Shown here: positions 1 to 6,383 of the stretch, one piece after another
Layout of the letters: each line of letters opens with the position of its first letter
How positions within the stretch are numbered: the stretch's first letter is position 1
Source: Nitrospinota bacterium
GTDB lineage: Bacteria; Nitrospinota; Nitrospinia; JACRGO01
Length of the DNA: 9,373 bases
Direction: 5' to 3'
NCBI GenBank assembly: GCA_016212295.1
Contig: JACRGO010000119.1
Location: 1-9,373 of the forward strand
Program-made: the position numbers and the translations under genes
Notes under the pieces: generated by a model
What the model was told of the DNA's origin: nothing
Databases searched by the model: none
The model's input: the letters and a program-made list of their open reading frames with translations, nothing else

Positions 1-244
1 ATCCAAAGGTGTCTCCAATGTCGCGCAAAAGATGAGGCAACTACACCGTAGCGCCAGGTTGGTCTTCGATTACCTGCGCATGACAAAAAACTCCTGCACC
101 CTTAATGGCGTGTGAGATATGGTAGAACAAATTTACCGTGGCCTCTTGCCAAGGCAGCCATGCGCGGTGCGTTCGATAGGCGCGGCTGCCGGACGCCATG
201 GGCCGGTTGACAGTTTTCAGTTGACAGGGGAGACAAGCTTTCCC
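1..244. other. Left-edge stretch with no firm gene
   Basis: No gene can be assigned with confidence. On the minus strand an ATG-started frame of 52 codons runs from 199 to 41 (peptide segments AWLPWQEATVNLF and GAGVFCHAQVIEDQPGATV), without a Shine-Dalgarno. On the plus strand a frame open from the window edge stops at 113-115 and could be the tail of a truncated gene. Both cannot be coding over the shared part, and neither resembles a family I know. At 207-227 a 14-bp unit (TTGACAGTTTTCAG) is followed by a second TTGACAG, the type of degenerate tandem repeat common in spacers of environmental bacteria. No convincing terminator was found for the minus-strand gene that ends at 245. Confidence 0.4.
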
Positions 245-1270
245 TTATCTATGTTCAAAACTTTTTATTCTCAGCCCATCCAATTGGGATTCAGAGATCG
301 CTTGCGCCATAAGCGATTCCTCGCTCCCCTCCCCTCCCCTGCTGAATTTCACTTCAACCGCTTCGTCCTTAGGGGCGGAGCTGTATCTCACAACAATCCG
401 GGATATAAGCGGCGCCCATGAGGCGCTGTCCGTCCCGCGCGCAAGACCAAATGGACCATTGTGCCCGGCCAAGATGAATTTTAAATCGCCCGGCTCAACA
501 CTTTTTTCCAGCGCGGTGTTTTCAGTCTCGTCTCTCCCTAAAATCACCCGGCAATGGTCGGAAAGCCTGAAATGGCGGCCTATCCTGAGAAGACGGGCGT
601 CCTGGACACGAAAAACACCGGAATGGTCCAAAAGGTCCTTTACCTTCCCGGCGAACCCCTTTTCCGTGAGGAGGCATCCGCCGGAGGAACATGGAAAGTC
701 CTCGATATGGTACTCCCCAGCCAACCGGATTTGTTCTTTCCTGGACCTGCCGTTTATCTTCAGAAGCTTTTCCCTGTCCACTATCCCTTCCTTTTCGGGA
801 ATGGTCTCCGGCATGAGCCGCGCGCAGAGCGGCCTCAGGATGTACCCTTCCAGTCCGCTCTCCTTTTCAATTACGCGCATGGTGTCCCTTCGCTGCGACA
901 TGGGCCGTTGTCCAATCACTTCGCCGGTAAAAACGAAGGACGCGCCTACCTCCCGCATGTATTCGCCCGCCTTTTTGAACATCATGATTCTGCAATCGAT
1001 GCACGGATTCAGCGCGCGTCCATAGCCATGCCTGGGCTTCCTCAACATCTCCAGATATTCTTCGCCGTGGTAGAGACATTTGATCTTCAGGCCGAATTCA
1101 TTGGATACCTTCACCGCCTCGCTTTTACACCCGGCGTTTTTCGAGGTGCAGGCGCAAAAGGGGCTCATGAAATTCAATGCTATTACCTCTATTCCCTGCT
1201 CCTGTATCACTTTAACGGCCAGGGTGCTGTCCAGGCCGCCGGACAGAAGGCCTATCGCTTTTGTGCTCAA
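245..1270 (-). CDS. PP-loop ATPase, ThiI/MnmA-like, with NFACT-R (DUF814)-like C-terminus
   Basis: A 341-residue cytoplasmic protein of the adenine-nucleotide alpha-hydrolase (PP-loop) superfamily. The ATP pyrophosphatase loop SGGLDS is at residues 10-15, directly after the first beta strand, as in tRNA-thiolating enzymes such as ThiI and MnmA. Cysteines cluster as C39-x-C41, C48, NPC90-x-x-C93, C194 and C199. C90/C93 and C194/C199 lie near places where thiolation enzymes carry catalytic or metal-binding cysteines. From about residue 225 the chain has an RNA-binding-like look (GRHFRLSDHCRVILGRDE, then TEN), resembling NFACT-R/DUF814. Likely role: ATP-dependent adenylation and sulfur transfer to an RNA base; the exact base cannot be read from sequence. 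Start: TTG at 1270-1268, chosen because a strong AAGGAG lies 9 bases upstream and the PP-loop is at the normal N-terminal distance. It is transcribed away from leuC and has no partner gene here. The fold is secure; the specific substrate is not. Confidence 0.82.
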   Translation of the reverse strand: MSTKAIGLLSGGLDSTLAVKVIQEQGIEVIALNFMSPFCACTSKNAGCKSEAVKVSNEFGLKIKCLYHGEEYLEMLRKPRHGYGRALNPCIDCRIMMFKKAGEYMREVGASFVFTGEVIGQRPMSQRRDTMRVIEKESGLEGYILRPLCARLMPETIPEKEGIVDREKLLKINGRSRKEQIRLAGEYHIEDFPCSSGGCLLTEKGFAGKVKDLLDHSGVFRVQDARLLRIGRHFRLSDHCRVILGRDETENTALEKSVEPGDLKFILAGHNGPFGLARGTDSASWAPLISRIVVRYSSAPKDEAVEVKFSRGGEGSEESLMAQAISESQLDGLRIKSFEHR

Positions 1271-1279
1271 TTTTCAAAT

Positions 1280-1285
1280 CTCCTT
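1280..1285 (-). promoter_or_regulatory. Shine-Dalgarno for the PP-loop gene (decides a TTG start)
   Basis: AAGGAG read on the minus strand, 9 bases before the TTG at 1270-1268. No ATG or GTG in this frame lies close to the site, so it is the main support for the TTG start. Confidence 0.75.
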
Positions 1286-1303
1286 AAATTATTACGTCCA
1301 AAA

Positions 1304-1332
1304 ATTTTGCGTTTTCAGCTCGGATTTTTCAA
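1304..1332 (-). promoter_or_regulatory. Possible sigma70-type promoter for the PP-loop gene
   Basis: On the minus strand, TTGAAA (1332-1327) and CAAAAT (1309-1304) are separated by 17 bases, about 34 bases before the start codon and upstream of the Shine-Dalgarno. The region is AT-rich, so a chance match is possible. Confidence 0.3.
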
Positions 1333-1492
1333 CCGCGGTTTTAAAGCGTCTAAATTTACCCTGGCTGCCGCCGCGCCGCTCTATCTTTTTTTAATATAAA
1401 TCAAAAAAAAGAAAATTTACAACAAACCATAAGAAATTTTGCGGCATTTTAGCCCTTTTAAAAGTTTCAGTCCAAATCCTTTTATTTTAACG

Positions 1493-1556
1493 CTTCCTGG
1501 GAACGCAGCCGTCCAGACTGCGTAATGCTGGCGAGGACGCCCGCGCTCCCAGCAAG
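1493..1556. repeat. GC-rich imperfect inverted repeat, REP/MITE-like
   Basis: Two 17-base arms, 1498-1514 (TGGGAACGCAGCCGTCC) and 1535-1551 (GGACGCCCGCGCTCCCA), are complementary at 14 of 17 positions around a 20-base centre, with weaker complementarity just outside (CTTCC against CAAGG). The segment is sharply GC-rich inside an AT-rich spacer. Its minus-strand text (GGGAGCGCGGGCGTCCTCGC) looks to me like the dispersed repeats scattered through spacers of many environmental bacteria. That resemblance is from memory, and copy number in this genome cannot be seen. No long T-run follows either arm, so a terminator is less likely than a dispersed palindrome. Confidence 0.55.
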
Positions 1557-1592
1557 GAAAAAAACAAGGGAAAGGAATTGTTTTGTGCATTC

Positions 1593-1673
1593 GGTAATTG
1601 TAATTTGTAATTTATTTGTAATTTGCTGTTTGTCATTTGGGGTTTTGCTTTCCTCTGATTGCGGCGAAGCCGC
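1593..1673. repeat. AT-rich degenerate tandem repeat plus small hairpin
   Basis: From 1593 to about 1627 the motif TGTAATTT recurs with slight changes, then continues as TGTTTGTCATTTGGGG. A perfect 5-bp stem GCGGC-GAA-GCCGC follows at 1661-1673. On the minus strand it reads as runs like CAAATTACAAATAAATTACA, a style of low-complexity spacer repeat seen in many candidate-phylum genomes. No function can be read from it. It ends about 50 bases before the leuC start and may carry or displace leuC control signals. Confidence 0.45.
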
Positions 1674-1685
1674 GCCATGCGTGCC

Positions 1686-1714
1686 TTGTATTTCTCCCGC
1701 CATTTTGCAATAAT
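1686..1714 (+). promoter_or_regulatory. Candidate leuC promoter placed for a leaderless transcript
   Basis: TTGTAT (1686-1691) and AATAAT (1709-1714) are spaced by 17 bases. The -10-like box ends 7 bases before the ATG at 1722, so transcription would start at or beside the A of the start codon. No Shine-Dalgarno is present, which fits leaderless initiation. The -35 box is weak (only TTG matches). Confidence 0.35.
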
Positions 1715-1721
1715 AGCACCA

Positions 1722-2990
1722 ATGAAAATGACGATAACTGAAAAAATCCTGGCGGCCCATTGCGGCCAAAAAGAAGTGCGGACAGGCGACCTGATCAACG
1801 CGCGGGTGGATATCGCGCTTGGCAATGACATTACAGCCCCCATAGCCATTAAGGAATTTGAAAAAAGCGGGGCGAAGAAGGTCTTTGACAAGGAAAAAAT
1901 CGTCCTTGTGCCGGACCATTTCACGCCTAACAAGGACATCCTTTCCGCTGAACACGCGAAAATTTTGCGGGAATTCGCCCACCAGCAAGATATCACCCAT
2001 TATTTCGAGCTTGGCAGGATGGGGGTGGAACACGCCCTGCTCCCCGAGGAAGGCATTGTCGTGCCGGGCGACCTCATCATAGGGGCCGACTCCCACACAT
2101 GCACTTACGGGGCATTAGGCGCATTTTCAACCGGCGTCGGTAGCACCGACCTGGCGGCGGCAATGATAACCGGTGAGGTATGGTTCAAGGTTCCGGCCTC
2201 AATGCTCTTCGTTTACTCCGGCAAACTCAAGAAATGGGTTGGCGGAAAAGACCTTATTCTCTACACCATAGGAAAAATAGGAGTGGACGGGGCAAGCTAC
2301 AAGAGCATGGAATTTTCCGGCGAAACCATTGACTCGCTTGACATAGACGGCAGGTTCACAATGGCGAACATGGCCATAGAAGCCGGGGCGAAAAACGGAA
2401 TATTCCATGTGGACCAAGCGACGGAAAGCTATTTAAAAGGCAGGGCCAAGAGGCCATACACTATTTTTAAAAGCGACCCCGGCGCCCAATATATGGAAAA
2501 ATATGAATTCAACTGCAGCCAGATCGAACCCCAGGTGGCCTTCCCTCACCTCCCTGAAAATTCAAGGCCCGTCACGGAAGCCGCGGATATCACCATAGAC
2601 CAGGCGGTTATAGGTTCATGCACAAACGGACGATATTCCGATTTACTGGAGGCGGCCACGATTCTCAAAGGCAGGAAGGTCAATAAAAACGTCCGCTTGA
2701 TAATCATTCCAGCGACCCAAAAAATATATAAACAGGCCATGAATGACGGCCTTTTGGATATCTTTTTGGATGCGGAAGCAATAGTCAGCACCCCGACCTG
2801 CGGTCCATGCCTTGGCGGCCACATGGGTGTCCTTGCCAAAGGGGAAAGGGCCATCGCGACCACAAACAGGAATTTCGTTGGGAGGATGGGCCATCCCAAG
2901 AGCGAAATCTACCTCTCCAACCCTTCAGTTGCCGCGGCCTCCGCTGTTTTGGGCAGAATTGCCCATCCCATTGAAGTCGTAGGGGAATAA
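1722..2990 (+). CDS. leuC: 3-isopropylmalate dehydratase large subunit (LeuC, HacA-type)
   Basis: Aconitase-superfamily enzyme of 422 residues, the usual length for the HacA/LeuC type 2 family. With a small LeuD subunit it isomerises 2-isopropylmalate to 3-isopropylmalate in leucine synthesis. The three cysteines that hold the [4Fe-4S] cluster are present: C300 in [11 protein letters not shown], and C360 and C363 in TPTCGPC. Other family blocks are [20 protein letters not shown] (121-140) and the C-terminal [11 protein letters not shown] (382-392). The start is set at ATG 1722 because the family N-terminus (MTITEKIL) begins here; ATG 1728 is nearly as good, and the frame stays open upstream to a TTG at 1659 without family similarity. 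There is no Shine-Dalgarno. leuD is not next door: the stop overlaps the start of a membrane/TPR gene, so the small subunit must be elsewhere. Homoaconitase or a related hydro-lyase cannot be fully excluded. Confidence 0.93.
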   Translation: MKMTITEKILAAHCGQKEVRTGDLINARVDIALGNDITAPIAIKEFEKSGAKKVFDKEKIVLVPDHFTPNKDILSAEHAKILREFAHQQDITHYFELGRMGVEHALLPEEGIVVPGDLIIGADSHTCTYGALGAFSTGVGSTDLAAAMITGEVWFKVPASMLFVYSGKLKKWVGGKDLILYTIGKIGVDGASYKSMEFSGETIDSLDIDGRFTMANMAIEAGAKNGIFHVDQATESYLKGRAKRPYTIFKSDPGAQYMEKYEFNCSQIEPQVAFPHLPENSRPVTEAADITIDQAVIGSCTNGRYSDLLEAATILKGRKVNKNVRLIIIPATQKIYKQAMNDGLLDIFLDAEAIVSTPTCGPCLGGHMGVLAKGERAIATTNRNFVGRMGHPKSEIYLSNPSVAAASAVLGRIAHPIEVVGE

Positions 2991-4801
2991 TGCCTCCCAA
3001 GGGCACGGCAAGCTCTAAAGAACGGTTGAGGAAATTTGCGCGGAAGACGCAAATTTCTGAACGTAATAATATAGCCTTCCTCCTGTGCCCCCTCATATCC
3101 ATCCTGTTATTGGCTTATTTTAATACCTTCTCAGGGCCTTTTATTTTCGACGACAGACACCTTGTCACGGAAAACCGCGGGATCAAGCAGTTAGACAACA
3201 TTTACCTGGCCGTGGCTTACGACACCCCCAGCAGGCCGGTCATGATGCTCTCCTTTGCCGTGAACTATTATTTAGGAGGCTTGCAAGTCTTTGGTTACCA
3301 TCTCGCCAATCTTTTGATCCACTCCTTTTCCTGTCTGCTCCTCTTTGCTCTCGTACTGAGGACCCCTTACCGCATTCAAGCCAGAGAAAAAACCAGCTTC
3401 GCCATGCTCTCCTCACTCCTCTTTGCCGTACACCCAGTGTATACAGAGGCTGTAACCTATATCTCCTCCCGGTCGGAACTTCTGTGCGTCTTTTTTTACC
3501 TCCTGTCCTTTTATTTCTTCCTCGGTTTCCGGTTATCCCGCAACAACCACAAAAAAAAAATTCTCTACCTTCTCGCCCTGGCCTGTTATTTTTTGGCCTT
3601 TTGGGCCAAGGAAATCGCCATCACCTTCCTTGCCGCCATTATTCTCCATGACTTCTTTTTCTTTCATCAAGGGACGGATAATAGAATGCAGGGCATGGGT
3701 TTATCCGGCCGAATAAGCTCTTTTCTCAAGGAAAGGGGAATTCATCACCTGCCTTTTTTACTGGAGGCCGTCCTTTTTTTCATAATGCGTTATTTTTACC
3801 TGGGAGAAGTATTGGAAAAGGACAGCTCCTTTGTCCAAACCTACGGACGGATGGCTTATTTTTTGACTCAATGCCGGGTAGTTACATTTTATTATGTCCG
3901 GAAATTCTTCGCCCCTTTCAACCTGAACTTCGAGCCGGATTATCCTGTGGTGCAATCCTTTTTTGCCATCTCAACGGAGATTTACATTCTTTCCGCGTTT
4001 TTTCTCATAACCTTGCCCTTTCTAACCCTAAAAAAAAACAAAGCCGCCGCCTTTTTCCTCTTCTTTTTTCTGATAGCCCTGACTCCCACGTCCAGCATTG
4101 TCCCCATACTTGACGTGGCCGTGGAACACAGGCTCTATTTGCCTGGTATCGGCTTGGTCCTCCTGGCCGCCTGTTTGTGCTCAGCCTGTGCCGGCTTTTG
4201 CGGACGTAAAATGTATCCGGTTTTTTGGACACCCGTTGTTTTACTCTTGCCGCCTCTTTTGCTTTCCATCGGGTGCATAAAAAGAAACAGCGTTTACAGG
4301 TCCCCGGAAGCGATATGGGAGGACACAATCGCAAAATCACCCCATAGGGCAAGGCCATATTTCGGGTTGGGCTATTATTATTATGAGGCCGGAGAAAAAC
4401 AAAAAGCCCTCCTGTTTTATAAGAAGGCGCTAAGCATCAAACCCGACTACCCGGATTTGCATATGGCCTTTGGCGAGTTTTATAAAAAGGAAGGACTCCT
4501 GGACCTGGCGCTGGAGCACGCTGAAATAGCCGTGGCTTTAAATCCAAAGTACGCCTTTTACCATAATCTTCTTGGGGACATTTACCAAAGGAAGGGGCTG
4601 CCTGAAAAATCGGCCGGGGAATTCATGCAAACCATCCGGCTCAAACCCCTATATCCTCCAGGCCATTACAATCTTGGAAATTATTACGCCGGGAAAGAAG
4701 AATATAAAAAGGCGGCGGAACTATACAGGAAGGCATTGAGCCTGGACCGCTCTTTTGTGGAAGCCCGAAAAAACCTGGAATTGGCTGAATCCCTGTTTTG
4801 A
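2990..4801 (+). CDS. TMTC-like polytopic membrane protein with C-terminal TPRs (probable GT-C glycosyltransferase)
   Basis: A 603-residue inner-membrane protein. After a basic N-terminus (1-25) come many hydrophobic segments, roughly 28-45, 84-100, 105-124, 137-150, 164-181, 190-220, 255-272, 330-346, 352-368, 384-402 and 409-429, then a soluble TPR tail with four units at about 453-486, 487-520, 521-554 and 555-588. The first loop carries FIFDD (51-55); an acidic pair here is the catalytic or metal site of GT-C glycosyltransferases. HPVYTEAVTYISSRSELL (148-165) and VEHRLYLPGIG (378-388) are hallmarks of the TMTC/DUF1736 group, whose eukaryotic members are O-mannosyltransferases using a lipid-linked sugar. 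A role in protein or surface glycosylation is inferred. The ATG overlaps the leuC stop by one base (TAATG) and no separate ribosome-binding site is evident, so translation is probably coupled to leuC, although the functions are unrelated. Phenylalanine and leucine content is very high, as expected for the membrane part. Confidence 0.85.
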   Translation: MPPKGTASSKERLRKFARKTQISERNNIAFLLCPLISILLLAYFNTFSGPFIFDDRHLVTENRGIKQLDNIYLAVAYDTPSRPVMMLSFAVNYYLGGLQVFGYHLANLLIHSFSCLLLFALVLRTPYRIQAREKTSFAMLSSLLFAVHPVYTEAVTYISSRSELLCVFFYLLSFYFFLGFRLSRNNHKKKILYLLALACYFLAFWAKEIAITFLAAIILHDFFFFHQGTDNRMQGMGLSGRISSFLKERGIHHLPFLLEAVLFFIMRYFYLGEVLEKDSSFVQTYGRMAYFLTQCRVVTFYYVRKFFAPFNLNFEPDYPVVQSFFAISTEIYILSAFFLITLPFLTLKKNKAAAFFLFFFLIALTPTSSIVPILDVAVEHRLYLPGIGLVLLAACLCSACAGFCGRKMYPVFWTPVVLLLPPLLLSIGCIKRNSVYRSPEAIWEDTIAKSPHRARPYFGLGYYYYEAGEKQKALLFYKKALSIKPDYPDLHMAFGEFYKKEGLLDLALEHAEIAVALNPKYAFYHNLLGDIYQRKGLPEKSAGEFMQTIRLKPLYPPGHYNLGNYYAGKEEYKKAAELYRKALSLDRSFVEARKNLELAESLF

Positions 4802-4829
4802 CTTTTCGCGGCCTAAAAAAAACTTTTCC

Positions 4830-4857
4830 TTGCAAACGCGCCTGTTTTTGATAAAAT
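4830..4857 (+). promoter_or_regulatory. Candidate promoter for the receiver-domain gene
   Basis: TTGCAA (4830-4835) and TAAAAT (4852-4857) are separated by 16 bases in the short gap after the TMTC-like gene. The box lies 30 bases before the ATG at 4888, leaving room for a leader with the Shine-Dalgarno. It suggests the receiver gene is not simply the third gene of the leuC operon. Confidence 0.4.
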
Positions 4858-4887
4858 GGGTGACATTTCTAAATAAAAGAGGTGGAT

Positions 4888-5328
4888 ATGAGCCTGATAA
4901 ATTTTGAACACACAATAATGGTAGTGGACGATGATCCGGACGTATTGGAACTCCTTGGGATAAGAATAAATCTGCTGTTCTCCTGGGAAGTCATCAAGGA
5001 GTCAAACGCCATGGACGCCCTTGAAACCCTCGGTAAGAGGGACATCCCGATAGTAATAACCGATATCAATATGCCTGACATGAATGGAGTCGACCTCTTG
5101 AAAAATATCAAATCACTGCTGAAGGGGACGCAGGTCATTGTAATGACCGCGGGCACCTCAACCATAAACTGCATAGATTGTTTCCGGCACGGAGCAACGG
5201 ATTTCCTCGTCAAACCCTTTTCCGAGGAGGACGTCAAGAAGGTCCTTAATAATGCCATGGAGCGAATTGAACGCTGGAAGCAATTCATTCAACACCGGAA
5301 GGTTGGCGAGGGCTTTGTTTGGAGATAG
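4888..5328 (+). CDS. Stand-alone CheY-like response regulator receiver protein
   Basis: A 146-residue single-domain response regulator. All phosphotransfer residues are present: acidic cluster D14-D15-D16 (VVDDDPD), phospho-acceptor D59 in TDINMPDMNG, T87 in IVMTAGTS, and K109 in FLVKPF. After the receiver fold (about 8-127) only a short charged tail remains, with no DNA-binding or enzymatic output domain, so it likely acts by protein contact or as a phosphorelay step. The start at ATG 4888 is chosen because AGAGG (4878-4882) lies 5 bases upstream; a GTG at 4882 lies inside that site and is less likely. No histidine kinase is in the window, so it is an orphan here. The gap of 86 bases after the upstream stop, with a promoter-like pair, suggests separate transcription. 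Confidence 0.9.
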   Translation: MSLINFEHTIMVVDDDPDVLELLGIRINLLFSWEVIKESNAMDALETLGKRDIPIVITDINMPDMNGVDLLKNIKSLLKGTQVIVMTAGTSTINCIDCFRHGATDFLVKPFSEEDVKKVLNNAMERIERWKQFIQHRKVGEGFVWR

Positions 5329-5348
5329 GGGAAGTGATTTTCGTATAC

Positions 5349-5376
5349 GTTCAAGGTTCAAGGTTCAGGGTTCAGG
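5349..5376 (+). repeat. Four tandem 7-bp repeats, GTTCA(A/G)G
   Basis: GTTCAAG, GTTCAAG, GTTCAGG, GTTCAGG in perfect 7-base phase, followed by a decayed GTTGAAA. A related set lies on the opposite strand at 5546-5566. Confidence 0.85.
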
Positions 5377-5545
5377 GTTGAAAAATCGCCAAACACGGCA
5401 ATGCAAGGGCGAATGATTATCCGCCCCAACAAGGTTTTTTTAGGCGCTCCACATTAAACCTGTTGATTAACCTGCTTTTAGCAGCGCTCAATGAAAATCC
5501 ACATGGATACGCGGGTTTTGGAGATAAGCGTGGATACAGGGCTTT

Positions 5546-5570
5546 CTAAAACCTGGAACCGTGAACGGTT
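5546..5570 (-). repeat. Degenerate 7-bp repeats on the minus strand, overlapping a small palindrome
   Basis: Read on the minus strand: GTTCACG (5566-5560), GTTCCAG (5559-5553) and GTTTTAG (5552-5546), in 7-base phase and in opposite orientation to the copies at 5349-5376. Overlapping them is a perfect AACCGT-GA-ACGGTT palindrome at 5557-5570. Confidence 0.55.
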
Positions 5571-5581
5571 ACAACTTTTTA

Positions 5582-5610
5582 TTGCAATTCCGGCCGTTTG
5601 GCATTATATT
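5582..5610 (+). promoter_or_regulatory. Candidate promoter for the 72-residue gene
   Basis: TTGCAA (5582-5587) and TATATT (5605-5610) with a 17-base spacer, 54 bases before the ATG at 5665. The -35-like hexamer is the same TTGCAA as in front of the receiver gene. Confidence 0.45.
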
Positions 5611-5664
5611 TATCTATGGGAATAAAAAAATCAATCCCTTGATTGCTCGCAAAAGGAAAAAATC

Positions 5665-5883
5665 ATGATAGGAAAAAATCAACTGACCCCGGAGTCTCCC
5701 GTTCGAAACCACGAAGTATTAAGATCGGCTTATCCGAGCAGCAAAATGGACGCTAATAATAACACGCAAATGATCGGCCCTGGCGCCACTCTTGAAAAAT
5801 CAAGAAAGCTTTCGAGTTTCGTTACAGGAGAGATGAACGCGATTTTATTCGGAAAGGGGCACAACACCAATATTTTCGCTTAG
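5665..5883 (+). CDS. Small hypothetical protein, 72 residues
   Basis: I do not recognise the family. It is a soluble, polar protein of 72 residues without signal peptide or membrane segment. The first half is rich in Asn, Ser and Pro (about 5-36); the second half (37-72) looks more structured, with MIGPGATLEKSRKLSS and VTGEMNAILFGKG. Support for being real: ATG at 5665 with AAAGGA 7 bases upstream, a promoter-like pair 54 bases upstream, and a stop only 2 bases from the stop of the convergent gene, leaving no spare DNA. The IGPGAT and FGKGHNTNI stretches faintly recall bactofilin N-terminal text, but the length and the rest do not fit, so no function is assigned. Confidence 0.55.
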   Translation: MIGKNQLTPESPVRNHEVLRSAYPSSKMDANNNTQMIGPGATLEKSRKLSSFVTGEMNAILFGKGHNTNIFA

Positions 5884-5885
5884 CC

Positions 5886-6293
5886 CTAAGCTCCCCACCA
5901 TCTCTTCAAATTTCCAAACAATATTACAATAAATCCCAGGAGAAGGAAGGCGGCGAGACCTGAAAGCACAAGCACGAAAAAACTTTTGTAATAAGACCTC
6001 ACCTTTTCATCCATCCGCCTTTCAATTTCATCCAATTTTTTATCCACCCGCTTTTCAAGAACTTCCATCTGCCGGCTCATGAAAAGCTCCGCTTCCTCCC
6101 TGGCTTCAGAGATGGCCTCTTTTTTTTTCTTGTCTATATAATTATCGATTTTTTCCGGCCCTTTTTTCATGCCCTCGGCCGCCTTTTCTCCGGCGCGCGC
6201 GACAGCTTCCTTTACCAGCAGCTTCCCTGTGTCTTTCACGGCCTGTTTGATGGCGGGCGCCATTTTTATCGCTATGTCTTTTATGGAAATCAT
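5886..6293 (-). CDS. Coiled-coil protein with C-terminal membrane anchor, unknown function
   Basis: A 135-residue protein of unknown family. Residues 1-45 form an amphipathic Ala/Lys-rich helix; 46-100 are strongly charged and predicted coiled coil (EKRVDKKLDEIERRMDEKV); 105-127 is one hydrophobic segment (FFVLVLSGLAAFLLLGFIVI), followed by a basic/aromatic end (KRWWGA). This is a tail-anchored layout with most of the protein probably in the cytoplasm. It could tether or stiffen something at the membrane; phage-holin accessory proteins have a similar shape, but no phage genes are near. The start at 6293 has no Shine-Dalgarno; a promoter with 17-base spacing lies so close that the transcript would begin 2-3 bases before the ATG. 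The stop is 2 bases from that of the convergent 72-residue gene. Confidence 0.72.
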   Translation of the reverse strand: MISIKDIAIKMAPAIKQAVKDTGKLLVKEAVARAGEKAAEGMKKGPEKIDNYIDKKKKEAISEAREEAELFMSRQMEVLEKRVDKKLDEIERRMDEKVRSYYKSFFVLVLSGLAAFLLLGFIVILFGNLKRWWGA

Positions 6294-6302
6294 TTTATGT
6301 TG

Positions 6303-6331
6303 ACTATAACAAAAGGCGGAACAGGTTTCAA
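6303..6331 (-). promoter_or_regulatory. Promoter for the coiled-coil gene, near-leaderless
   Basis: On the minus strand TTGAAA (6331-6326) and TATAGT (6308-6303) with an ideal 17-base spacer. The -10 box ends 9 bases before the ATG at 6293, so the expected transcript start is 2-3 bases ahead of the start codon, which fits the missing Shine-Dalgarno. Confidence 0.5.
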
Positions 6332-6370
6332 TAAAACAACCGGACGCTTTTTAATGACGGACAATTCGTG

Positions 6371-6376
6371 TAAAAT
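6371..6376 (+). promoter_or_regulatory. -10-like box 7 bases before the DHS-like start codon
   Basis: TAAAAT ends 7 bases before ATG 6384. No good -35 hexamer is seen at 16-18 bases (only a T-rich run), and no Shine-Dalgarno precedes the ATG. It is read as a possible leaderless start, diverging from the coiled-coil promoter. Confidence 0.3.
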
Positions 6377-6383
6377 TTTAACC

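Larger units (their letters stand above)
1271..1721. other. Divergent spacer between the PP-loop gene and leuC
   Basis: About 450 bases without a believable gene. The half next to the PP-loop gene is AT-rich and holds its ribosome-binding site and a candidate promoter. The half next to leuC holds two repeat-like elements, annotated separately: a GC-rich imperfect palindrome (1493-1556) and an AT-rich degenerate repeat followed by a small hairpin (1593-1673). Frames open across this stretch overlap leuC or are rich in repeat-derived residues, and I regard them as spurious. Confidence 0.6.
5329..5664. other. Repeat-rich spacer, no gene
   Basis: About 336 bases between the receiver gene and the next small gene. 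It holds heptamer repeats at both ends in opposite orientation (5349-5376 and 5546-5566), a weak GGGCG/CGCCC hairpin at 5407-5426 followed within 10 bases by a T-run (5435-5441) that could end the receiver transcript, and a promoter-like pair at 5582-5610. No frame in it has a start, a ribosome-binding site and protein-like composition together. Confidence 0.6.

Noticed and set aside
207-250. Perfect TTGACA with TTATCT at 18 bases, a plus-strand promoter look-alike
   Set aside because: It would drive antisense RNA into the PP-loop gene, and TTGACA is part of a 14-bp tandem repeat, so the match may be incidental.
554-1399. Long plus-strand open frame across the PP-loop gene
   Set aside because: It is antisense to a gene with a clear SGGLDS motif and strong ribosome site; its translation shows no domain and it lacks its own Shine-Dalgarno.
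1482-2096. Minus-strand open frame of 204 codons upstream of and inside leuC
   Set aside because: Half lies antisense to leuC and the rest is built from the spacer repeats; no family resemblance.
5407-5441. Rho-independent terminator after the receiver gene
   Set aside because: The stem is only 5 base pairs with a 10-base loop, and about 8 bases separate it from the T-run, so it is too weak to call.
6297-6383. N-terminal extension of the DHS-like gene from ATG 6297
   Set aside because: It would place coding sequence over the divergent promoter, has no ribosome site and its residues look unlike the rest of the protein.
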